Positions 8,168 through 15,225 of a stretch of 15,518 nucleotides of DNA are shown here, in pieces. Source of the DNA: JACJXF01 sp964349045. GTDB taxonomy: Bacteria; Bacteroidota; Bacteroidia; Bacteroidales; GCA-2748055. The notes under the pieces were generated by a model. The model saw only the letters and a list, made by a program, of their open reading frames with translations. It ran no database searches and was not told the origin of the DNA. Location: assembly GCA_964349045.1 (NCBI GenBank), contig CAYGFI010000112.1:1-15518 (forward strand). Reading direction: 5' to 3'. Numbering within the stretch: the first letter of the stretch is position 1; every line of letters begins with the position of its first letter. The translations under genes and the position numbers were made by a program.

Positions 8168-8215
8168 TTTAAGAAATTCCGGATTTGATTAAGAGGAGAA
8201 TTTTTTAGAAATTAC

Positions 8216-8272
8216 ATGGCAATTTGTGAAAGCATGGTAAGAGGTGATCTAAAAAAACAGGATACGGCATGA
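8216..8272 (+). other. Possible 18-codon upstream frame overlapping the sensor start
   Basis: ATG at 8216 opens an 18-residue frame (MAICESMVRGDLKKQDTA) whose TGA overlaps the sensor ATG as ATGA. The same frame is open back to 8189 (LRGEFFRNY...). It could act as a coupled leader peptide or be the tail of a lost gene. An AGGAG lies about 20 bp before the ATG, too far for efficient initiation. Confidence 0.25.
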
Positions 8273-11130
8273 AAAAGTTTTACATCAATATAATCCTTCC
8301 GGCAATTCTATCAATCCTGTTGTTTATTCTTACTATTTTTTTCGTAATTATCCCTCGTTTTCAACAGAATATAATGAACGGAAAGCGTGAAACCATTAAA
8401 GAGTTAACGAACGTGGCATGGAGTATTTTATCGAAATACGAAAATGATGAAAAAGAGGGATTATTAACCCGCGAAGAGGCTCAGGAGACTGCTGTATCAG
8501 GAATACAATATTTGCGTTATGGTGAAGAAAACAAGGATTATTTCTGGATAACAGACATGACCCCGAAAATGATCATACATCCATACAGAAACGACTTAAA
8601 GGGTAAAGATTTATCTGATTTAACAGATCCCCAGGGGAAAAGATTATTTGTTGAATTTGTAGAGACCGTAAAAAAATCGGATCACGGATATGTTGATTAT
8701 ATGTGGCAATGGAAGGATGACTCCTCGCAAATCGTCCCAAAACTGTCTTATGTCAGGATTTTTAAACCATGGAATTGGGTAATAGGAACAGGCATTTATA
8801 TTGAGGATGTAAAAAAAGAAATAGCTGCCCTTACCAATAAACTGGTATGGATTTCCGTCGCAATTACCATTTTAATTGCATTCCTGCTTTTCTATATTTT
8901 AAAACAAAGTTTTATCATTGAACGCAAAAGAATTGCTGCTGAAAACGATTTGCATGAATCGAAAGAAAAATACCGGACGCTGGTTGAAGCGGCAACCGAG
9001 GGCTTATTAATGCTTTATGAGGGTAAAATAAGCTTCTCCAATGCCGTGATTAGTAAAATGACCGGCTACCAAACCAGTGAACTAATTAACCTTCCATTAC
9101 ATGAAATAATAAGGTTGAAAAACAATAAAGATATACTTGATATATTTTCGGGAAATACCATAAAGGAAGGGCAATTTGAATTAAACCTGATTCAAAAAAA
9201 CGGAGGATTAATAGATGTTTTAATTATATCTTCAATTACCAGATTCTACGGTAATACAGTCAACATATTGATTATAAAAGATATTTCCATCGATAAAAAC
9301 ACAGACTCTTCAGGTTTGGATTATCAAAAGCTTATTGGTACTCTGAATATTGGTTTTTTCAAGGCGCGGTTAGATTCAAAAGGCAAATTTCTTTTCGCCA
9401 GCGAAACTGCCGTCAGAATATTGGGATTCGATAGCTTTAAAGAATTAGCTGATACCAGTATTCTCCGATTGCTGGCTGAGACCGATGATAAAAAATACCT
9501 GATCAGGAATCTTATTGAAAATGGCTTTTTAAAAAGCAAAGTCCTGAAAATCTATAAAAAAGACGGAAACTATTCGATTGTTTCAGTTTCACTGGTAGTT
9601 ATTAATAGTGGAAATGTTCATGAATTGATTTGTGAGGGTATTATTGAAGATATCACCTCCCGGGAAGATGAAGCAACACAAACCAATAATCTGATTGCAG
9701 AATTAAAATCTTCAATATTTTTAATTGAACAACCCGTTACAGATTATATCATTCCATTTAACTCAGTTGATGGGGATTCGTCAATAAGCAGTTCAATTGA
9801 AGTTATGCGGAAACGGAAAACTGACCACTTGCTGGTAACAAAAAATGAGAACGATTATATTGGAATTGTAACAAACAGCGACATACAAAAACGGGTACTT
9901 GCTTTAAAATTAAATTTAGAAAATCCCTTGTATTTAATTATGAGCTCTCCTGTCATTTATATTGGAACTGCCACAGCAGTCGGCGATGCAATAATTCTTT
10001 GTGAAGAAAAGAATTTAAATCATTTGGTTGTAAGAGATGAGACCAATAAAATTACAGGAATATTCAGTACCCGGGAAATATATAAAAGTGTAACAAACTC
10101 ACTTTTATTTTTTATTCAAAAGGTAAATAAATCAGAAACCAATAATGAACTGAAGCAATGCTACAAGGCTCTTCAATTGCTTATTAAACCGCTGATAAAA
10201 AGTGATATATCTGCAAGTCACATTACCAATCTCACATCATCGTTTTCCGACTCAGTAATAAAAAGGATTATTGAATTAACCATTAGAGAGATTGGAGCGC
10301 CACCGGTTACTTTCTCTTTTATATGCCTGGGGAGTGAAGGCAGAAAAGAAGAATCTTTGTTTACCGATCAGGACAATGCAATCATTTATGAGGATGTTCC
10401 CATTGAAAAAGAAAGTTTAGTGGGAGAGTATTTTATAAGACTCGGTGAAATGGTGTGCAATTCATTAAACCATGCAGGCTATTCGTTTTGTAAAGGAAAT
10501 ATTATGGCGAAAAACCCACAGTGGAACAAACCAATCAGCGCCTGGAAAAAGTATTTCACTGACTGGATAACAGCGCCTGAACCTCAAAACCTTTTGGATG
10601 CCACTGTTTTCTTTGATTTTAGAAATGTTTATGGTAACCCGGAGTTTGCAAACGATTTAAGAAAAACAATTAATTCATTGATTCCACACCAGGCGGTTTT
10701 TTTATATCATCTTGCCAATAACACGTTTAATGCAAAAATCCAGCAAATATCATCAGTAAGTAACCTTAGCGATAAGGATGGAGAGATTATTGATTTAAAA
10801 AGTAGTATTAACCATATCATAATGTTCGCCAGAACCTATTCCCTTCAAAACTCCATTTCGCATACCAATACGCTGGAAAGGTTACATGCGTTAGAATTAA
10901 GACATATTATTGCAAAGAACATGGTTGATGAAATGATTTACATTTACAACTTTTTAATGAAGCTGCGTTTTAAAAATCAGATATCTTTGGTAGAGAAGAG
11001 TTTACCTGTATCAAATTCTCTGAATACCAAAAGTCTTAACGAAATTGAAATCTCCAGTCTGAAAAACGTTTTGTCAAAAATCCCCGATTATCTTAACAAA
11101 ATTAAAATTGATTTCAGGTTAAACACGTAG
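8269..11130 (+). CDS. Membrane sensor: Cache-PAS-PAS-CBS-CBS-DUF294 nucleotidyltransferase
   Basis: A 953-aa protein. TM1 is at about 5-29. An extracytoplasmic single-Cache domain (about 35-185) has the typical NKDYFWITDMTPKMIIHP and a final NWVIGTGIYIEDV. TM2 is at about 190-212. Two PAS-like domains follow (about 233-340 and 353-465; the first with YRTLVEAATEGLLML), then a CBS pair (about 481-612; HLLVTKNENDYIGIVTNSDI and HLVVRDETNKITGIFSTREI). Next is a DUF294 nucleotidyltransferase of the Pol-beta type: the GSEGRKE motif (688-694) and metal-binding D700-x-D702 in FTDQDNAIIYED. A helical DUF294_C substrate-binding region runs to about 910. There is no kinase, GGDEF or methyl-accepting domain. 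Relatives usually begin with a cyclic-nucleotide-binding domain and occur with symporters of the kind found at 12750-15225. Output is probably nucleotidylylation or a regulatory interaction, but no target is known. AGGA lies about 7 nt before the ATG. It converges with the metallophosphoesterase gene. Confidence 0.85.
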   Translation: MKKFYINIILPAILSILLFILTIFFVIIPRFQQNIMNGKRETIKELTNVAWSILSKYENDEKEGLLTREEAQETAVSGIQYLRYGEENKDYFWITDMTPKMIIHPYRNDLKGKDLSDLTDPQGKRLFVEFVETVKKSDHGYVDYMWQWKDDSSQIVPKLSYVRIFKPWNWVIGTGIYIEDVKKEIAALTNKLVWISVAITILIAFLLFYILKQSFIIERKRIAAENDLHESKEKYRTLVEAATEGLLMLYEGKISFSNAVISKMTGYQTSELINLPLHEIIRLKNNKDILDIFSGNTIKEGQFELNLIQKNGGLIDVLIISSITRFYGNTVNILIIKDISIDKNTDSSGLDYQKLIGTLNIGFFKARLDSKGKFLFASETAVRILGFDSFKELADTSILRLLAETDDKKYLIRNLIENGFLKSKVLKIYKKDGNYSIVSVSLVVINSGNVHELICEGIIEDITSREDEATQTNNLIAELKSSIFLIEQPVTDYIIPFNSVDGDSSISSSIEVMRKRKTDHLLVTKNENDYIGIVTNSDIQKRVLALKLNLENPLYLIMSSPVIYIGTATAVGDAIILCEEKNLNHLVVRDETNKITGIFSTREIYKSVTNSLLFFIQKVNKSETNNELKQCYKALQLLIKPLIKSDISASHITNLTSSFSDSVIKRIIELTIREIGAPPVTFSFICLGSEGRKEESLFTDQDNAIIYEDVPIEKESLVGEYFIRLGEMVCNSLNHAGYSFCKGNIMAKNPQWNKPISAWKKYFTDWITAPEPQNLLDATVFFDFRNVYGNPEFANDLRKTINSLIPHQAVFLYHLANNTFNAKIQQISSVSNLSDKDGEIIDLKSSINHIIMFARTYSLQNSISHTNTLERLHALELRHIIAKNMVDEMIYIYNFLMKLRFKNQISLVEKSLPVSNSLNTKSLNEIEISSLKNVLSKIPDYLNKIKIDFRLNT

Positions 11131-11140
11131 TGTTCAGTGA

Positions 11141-11896
11141 TCAGACAGCAAAAAATGCATTATGCTTAAAACTTTTGTGCTCATTGCTCTGAACGTATCC
11201 AAGTTGATTGGTAAGTAAAATGGTATTCCCGATATATACCGGCTTTTGGTTAAAATGGCTATGTCCGTAAATCCAGAAATTCGCATTGCAGGATTCAATA
11301 AAACCGGTTAAATCAACACAAAAGGCTTCATTTAATGTACTGTTTTTATGTAAATCGGAGTTACATAAATCTGAAGGCAAATGATGGGTTACAACGACCG
11401 TAATTTCATGTGTTTGCTGTAAGGATTGTTGAAGAAATTTTAATCCATCGTTGTGCAGTGTATTAAAATCGATTGCTTTAAATTTTCTGTTTCCCTTGCT
11501 GATACATTCGAAATCGGAAACGCTTTGTTCAATGGTTTTTTCATATAAAGCGCTGATTTTCGACCACAAAGTGCTAAAAACAAATCGAATGCTCCCGTAT
11601 TGAAGATCAATATTATTTACGATATTAATATTATCCCGTACCTGGATATTATACGATTTGCGGTAGTCGGTAATGTCTATATAATAAAATTCGTGATTAC
11701 CGGGTACCCAGAACACCTGTTTGTAATTATCAGCGATAAAGCTAAAAAAGGAGTTATTAAAAAACTCATCATGCAATGGAATAATATCCCCGGCTAAAAT
11801 TAAAATTTCGCCACTTACAGTTAGTGGTTTGTTTAAAATATATTTGCTGTTATGCTCAAATTCAAGATGTAAATCCGAACAGTACTGAATTCTCAT
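11141..11896 (-). CDS. Calcineurin-like metallophosphoesterase
   Basis: A 251-aa cytoplasmic protein with a complete set of dinuclear-metal motifs: SDLHLE (D8, H10), AGDI (D37), GNHEF (N67, H68), THHLP (H171, H172) and YGHSHFN (H212, H214). These are the signatures of the calcineurin-like/Icc-type phosphoesterases, which hydrolyse phosphomono- or diesters. The substrate cannot be told from sequence. There is no signal peptide. Its start is 23 bp downstream of the FNR-like regulator stop on the same strand, so the two are probably one transcript. Its stop is 10 bp from the stop of the sensor gene. Because it sits between a nucleotidyltransferase-containing sensor and the regulator, it might remove or degrade a nucleotide signal, but this is speculation. 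Confidence 0.88.
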   Translation of the reverse strand: MRIQYCSDLHLEFEHNSKYILNKPLTVSGEILILAGDIIPLHDEFFNNSFFSFIADNYKQVFWVPGNHEFYYIDITDYRKSYNIQVRDNINIVNNIDLQYGSIRFVFSTLWSKISALYEKTIEQSVSDFECISKGNRKFKAIDFNTLHNDGLKFLQQSLQQTHEITVVVTHHLPSDLCNSDLHKNSTLNEAFCVDLTGFIESCNANFWIYGHSHFNQKPVYIGNTILLTNQLGYVQSNEHKSFKHNAFFAV

Positions 11897-11919
11897 AGTT
11901 CTGACCTTTCTTACAAATA

Positions 11920-12609
11920 CTATCCAACCTCGCTTATTTTTTTTAACAAGGGCATGTCTAATATTTCAATTTCCCTTCCTTTAATAGAAATAATACTCTC
12001 TTTTGAAAACTCGGAAAGCAGCCTTACAGTATTTTCTTCTGAAATAGCCGACATTTCGCCAATTTCTTTTCTGGTTAAGCCCATATGAAAGTTATGGCTA
12101 TGGTGTATCTCGGATAAATAAATAAGGTTTTCCGCTATTCTTCCTCTTACTTGTTTTTGGTTAAGCGAAATGATTTTTTTCATAATTATTGAAACTGATT
12201 TCCCAAGGGCTTTATTCAAAATCAGCAGCAAATCATGGTTCTCAATATAAAGCTGCTTAACAAAATTCAGATCAATGAAACACACTTCCGAATCTTCCAG
12301 TGAACTTACAGAATAGAAATATCTGGGATTTTCAAAAAATGACAGTAACCCGATATATGCAGGTGGTTTGAGTATATACAAAATTATATTTCTGTTATTA
12401 AGTCCCTCTATATAAAGTTTAGCAGAACCCTTTACTAAAAACAAGGCATGTGTTACCTCTGAGCCTTGCTTACAAATAACATCGTGTTTTTTAAAATGAG
12501 CATGCAAGGGATTAATATCAACAATATCTTTTCCATTTTTAACAAGGGCAGGATATATATCACATTTTAATAAGCAGTAGTTACAGTTGCAATTTTTTGT
12601 GAACTTCAT
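11920..12609 (-). CDS. FNR/CRP-family regulator with putative Fe-S cysteines
   Basis: A 229-aa regulator. The N-terminus has a cysteine cluster C7-x-C9-xx-C12-xxx-C16. A cNMP-binding-like beta-roll (about 35-115) includes VICKQGSEVTHALFLVKGSAKLYI. C110, in SEVCFIDLNFVKQL, aligns with the position of the fourth cluster ligand C122 in E. coli FNR (VCEIPFETLDDL). A dimerisation helix (about 118-150) is followed by a winged HTH (about 155-218). Its recognition helix SEENTVRLLSEF (190-201) keeps the FNR Glu and Arg positions (E192, R196), with Val where FNR has Ser212. The cNMP-phosphate-binding motif of CRP (RxSA) is absent. The likely role is an oxygen- or redox-responsive regulator with a [4Fe-4S] cluster, though cysteine spacing differs from E. 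coli FNR. It is divergent from the symporter operon and upstream of the phosphoesterase gene. Confidence 0.87.
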   Translation of the reverse strand: MKFTKNCNCNYCLLKCDIYPALVKNGKDIVDINPLHAHFKKHDVICKQGSEVTHALFLVKGSAKLYIEGLNNRNIILYILKPPAYIGLLSFFENPRYFYSVSSLEDSEVCFIDLNFVKQLYIENHDLLLILNKALGKSVSIIMKKIISLNQKQVRGRIAENLIYLSEIHHSHNFHMGLTRKEIGEMSAISEENTVRLLSEFSKESIISIKGREIEILDMPLLKKISEVG

Positions 12610-12622
12610 TGCGTTTTTGTTT

Positions 12623-12653
12623 CAAATATAGCCAATAAGTTGTTTTGTAACAA
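12623..12653 (-). promoter_or_regulatory. Promoter of the FNR-like regulator
   Basis: On the minus strand TATATTTG (plus 12623-12630) fits the TAnnTTTG -7 box. A TTG at plus 12651-12653 lies 20 bp upstream and could be the -33 element. That element overlaps the palindrome at 12640-12653, so autoregulation is plausible. Confidence 0.5.
12640..12653. promoter_or_regulatory. FNR-spaced palindrome in divergent promoter region
   Basis: TTGTT-ttgt-AACAA has perfect 5-bp arms and a 4-bp spacer, the geometry of the FNR box (TTGAT-N4-ATCAA). It lies 31 bp upstream of the regulator and 97 bp upstream of the symporter operon. It is the obvious candidate site for the adjacent FNR-like protein. Binding is inferred. 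Confidence 0.55.
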
Positions 12654-12736
12654 TGTTTATTTTCATCTTATTAAATAATCAAGTATTGTATATTAAAGTT
12701 ATTTTTATTGAATTTTTAATCCTTAAACTATTAAAC

Positions 12737-12744
12737 AAAGGAGG
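12737..12744 (+). promoter_or_regulatory. Strong Shine-Dalgarno deciding a TTG start
   Basis: AAAGGAGG ends 5 nt before the TTG at 12750. An in-frame TAA at 12732-12734 excludes any earlier start. Such a full Shine-Dalgarno is unusual among the other genes here. Confidence 0.75.
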
Positions 12745-12749
12745 TTCAA

Positions 12750-13520
12750 TTGGAAACGCGCAGCAATGACTACAACTTTAGTTTGTTTAAACCTGTCAGT
12801 CCTTATGGCAAAAGGAACAGGAATCTGATAATCACACTATTAATAATCTGGTTTGTCGCAATCTTTGGGTTTCAGGGACTTCTGCTGGTCTTTCAAAAGC
12901 CAACACCGGAAAAAGCATTGATAGCATTTGAATCGGTGTGGGAAAATGTAAAAACAGGAAATGCCGGTGAACAGGAAAAAAAGGAATTGGTGAATTCACT
13001 GATTGCAGTTGCCGGGAAATCGTCTGTAAAAGCAAAACACAAGATTGTTCTGGATAATGCCATAACGTGGTATGTTTTTGGCATGATAAGCGACCCGGAA
13101 AAACTTGTTTTATCAGAACAGGTTAAAGAACTGGCAACCACCAGAGAAAAGCTCGCTAAAGCATCAGAAGCAGAATATGCCCGGTTGAAATCAGATCTGA
13201 CAAGAATAAAGGCGACTATCAATTCCATCGCAAATGAAAGCACAGGGATTGATCCTACCAATAATAAAGCGGCAATACTTCCATATAATTTAAATGCAGA
13301 GATTAAAGAACTTACCGGCGAGGAAATGGAGGCTCTTCCGAAAGTAATGAAATTGTACCTTACCCATAACCAGTCATTTTTAACCGACACAAAATTTCTG
13401 GGCTTTCCTTTTCATTATTTCTATACAGCGGAATTTCTTTTAATCCTGTTTGTTTTAATGAGTTTGTTTTATAGCATAAGGATTACTCAAATTCAAAAGA
13501 AATTTTCAATAATTGAATAA
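12750..13520 (+). CDS. DUF4212-like symporter small subunit with large internal insertion
   Basis: A 256-aa protein starting at TTG with a strong ribosome-binding site. The ends match the DUF4212/TIGR03647 small subunit of sodium:solute symporters: a basic GKRNRN then TM1 (about 26-48, IITLLIIWFVAIFGFQGLLL), and the pre-helix motif LGFPFHYFYTAEF (about 217-228) with TM2 (about 228-245) and a basic exit RITQIQKKF. Normal members are about 80-100 aa, with these two helices separated by a short loop. Here about 165 residues (50-215) are inserted. The insert is helical, hydrophilic and lysine/glutamate-rich, with a likely coiled coil near REKLAKASEAEYARLKSDL (132-150). By the positive-inside rule both ends are cytoplasmic and the insert is extracytoplasmic. 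The gene lies 28 bp upstream of the symporter, the usual order for this family pair. Function of the insert is unknown. Confidence 0.78.
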   Translation: METRSNDYNFSLFKPVSPYGKRNRNLIITLLIIWFVAIFGFQGLLLVFQKPTPEKALIAFESVWENVKTGNAGEQEKKELVNSLIAVAGKSSVKAKHKIVLDNAITWYVFGMISDPEKLVLSEQVKELATTREKLAKASEAEYARLKSDLTRIKATINSIANESTGIDPTNNKAAILPYNLNAEIKELTGEEMEALPKVMKLYLTHNQSFLTDTKFLGFPFHYFYTAEFLLILFVLMSLFYSIRITQIQKKFSIIE

Positions 13521-13548
13521 TTGCTAAAATCACAAAATTGAATAATTT

Positions 13549-15225
13549 ATGAAAAGGATATTTATTACACTAAGTATATTAGTATTACCTGCTTTGGCTT
13601 ATGCCGACAGTTTAACCCAGCTTGAAGGCAGCTTTAAAGTGGGCCCGGCCATTCTTTTAATTTTGATGCTTGCTACTTTTGTATTGGTTGGATTTCTTTC
13701 CAAAGCAAAAGATACAACCGATTATTATGCGGCGGGAAGGAAAATATCAAATGTAAGTTCGGGAATGGCCATCGCGGCAAACTGGATGAGCGCCGCCTCA
13801 GTATTGGGAATGGCAGGCATGATGTATATTACGGGTTATAATGGATTGGCTTATGTTGTTGGTTGGACAGGCGGCTATGTTCTTTTGCTTATTTTAATGG
13901 CCGGACAAATTCGTAAATATGGAAAATTTACTGCACCCGATTTTATTGGCGACAGATATTATTCGCAGGGACTGAGGGCAACAAGTGCAATTTTCACTAT
14001 TATCATTTCTTTTGCCTATTGTGTTGGTCAGTTTGGTGGAGTAGGTTTAATGTTTAAATGGATACTCGGTATCGAATATATGTGGGCAGTAATTATTGGC
14101 GCTTCCGTGGTAATTTTTTACACCATGATTTCTGGTATGATCGGAGCAACTAAAAATATGGTAATCCAATATATTATTATAATAATTACATTTCTGCTCC
14201 CTACGTTTTTGATGACGTATAAATTTGATTATTTCTGGTTATTGCCACAATTTGGATATGGTTCAATTGTATCGGATATTGTTCAGGGAATTCCTGCACC
14301 AAACATTGCAGCAGGTATTGAATTGGTTAATGCATACGGACATAATGTTTCTATGGTACCAAGTCCTGAATTTGCAATGCCATGGGATCCTGCAACGGGA
14401 AGCACAGCATTTCAATGGATAGCCATTAGTTTTTCACTGATGCTTGGAACTGCAGGCCTACCTCATGTTTTACAACGTTTTTATATTACTCCAACCATCA
14501 GGGATGCCCGCCTTTCATGTGTCTGGGGATTATTTTTTATATGCGTGTTATATTGGAGCGCACCTGTTTATTCAGCTTTCGGAAAAATTCTATCTTCAAA
14601 TCCTGAAGTCGGAGGACTGGCTTCTGATGCTATTGTGGTTTACACCGCTCAATTGGGAGATATCAATCCCCTTGTTGTAGGTTTGCTGGCTGCCGGCGCT
14701 ATTGCTGCTGCTTTTTCAACCATTTCGGGATTGCTTGTGGCCGGCGCTTCAGCTTTTTCACACGATTTATATACCAAGATCATCAATAAAAATGCAACAC
14801 CTAAAGCCCAGCTAAGAATGGCTCGTTTTGGAACTGTTTTTATGGGATTAATTGTTGGCATTGTTGCCATGCTTAAATTGGGAATGATTGCCCAATTGGT
14901 TGCAGTTGCCTTTTCCATGGCAGCCTGTACTATTTTCCCCTTGTTTCTGCTTGGTATCTGGTGGAGTGGCGCCAACAGAGCCGGAGGTAAAGCAGGAATG
15001 GCAGTAGGTATTACGATTTCTTTATTTTCCCTCACTTATTTTATTGCTGCAAAATCGGGAGCAAGTTTACCCGGTCAGGCATTTGTTGAGTATTGGCTGA
15101 ACGTGTGGTATTTTGCATGGATAGGTGCACCCCTCGCAATTCTTACCAATATCATCGTATCAACATTTACAACTCCGACACCTGTTGAAATCAAGAAATT
15201 CCTGATAGAGAATGTACATAGTTAA
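13549..15225 (+). CDS. Sodium:solute symporter, VC_2705/ActP-like
   Basis: A 558-aa member of the SSS family (TC 2.A.21). It begins with a cleavable-looking signal (MKRIFITLSILVLPALAYADS), as in ActP-type acetate permeases, followed by about 13 membrane helices. The conserved early motif YYAAGRKISNVSSGMAIAAN and WMSAASVLGMAG (about 64-90) and the APDFIGDRYY segment are SSS hallmarks. AAFSTISGLLVAGASAFSHDLY (about 387-408) carries the Ser/Thr pair expected for the second sodium site. Pairing with an upstream DUF4212-type subunit points to the VC_2705 (TIGR03648) subfamily, whose substrate is not established; related ActP and MctC carry acetate and other short monocarboxylates. It is the second gene of the operon and no gene follows within the window. 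Confidence 0.9.
   Translation: MKRIFITLSILVLPALAYADSLTQLEGSFKVGPAILLILMLATFVLVGFLSKAKDTTDYYAAGRKISNVSSGMAIAANWMSAASVLGMAGMMYITGYNGLAYVVGWTGGYVLLLILMAGQIRKYGKFTAPDFIGDRYYSQGLRATSAIFTIIISFAYCVGQFGGVGLMFKWILGIEYMWAVIIGASVVIFYTMISGMIGATKNMVIQYIIIIITFLLPTFLMTYKFDYFWLLPQFGYGSIVSDIVQGIPAPNIAAGIELVNAYGHNVSMVPSPEFAMPWDPATGSTAFQWIAISFSLMLGTAGLPHVLQRFYITPTIRDARLSCVWGLFFICVLYWSAPVYSAFGKILSSNPEVGGLASDAIVVYTAQLGDINPLVVGLLAAGAIAAAFSTISGLLVAGASAFSHDLYTKIINKNATPKAQLRMARFGTVFMGLIVGIVAMLKLGMIAQLVAVAFSMAACTIFPLFLLGIWWSGANRAGGKAGMAVGITISLFSLTYFIAAKSGASLPGQAFVEYWLNVWYFAWIGAPLAILTNIIVSTFTTPTPVEIKKFLIENVHS

Larger units (their letters stand above)
7741..8268. other. Intergenic stretch with hairpin and G+C-rich structured segment
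   Basis: No gene is supported except a possible 18-codon frame at its end. It contains an inverted repeat (7895-7920), a G+C-rich segment with cloverleaf-like pairing (8097-8167) and the leader of the sensor gene. A TAACTTTG word at 7779-7786 fits a -7 box but is almost 500 bp from the next gene. Confidence 0.5.

Noticed and set aside
8096..8168. tRNA gene on the minus strand
   Set aside because: A cloverleaf-like fold can be drawn, but there is no T-loop consensus, no 5-bp anticodon stem and no standard D-arm bases.
12893..13390. 165-aa minus-strand frame opposite the small-subunit gene
   Set aside because: Fully antisense to a gene with a strong ribosome-binding site and family-like ends; its composition is that of a shadow frame.
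14649..15035. 128-aa minus-strand frame inside the symporter gene
   Set aside because: Alanine/proline-rich antisense shadow of conserved symporter helices.
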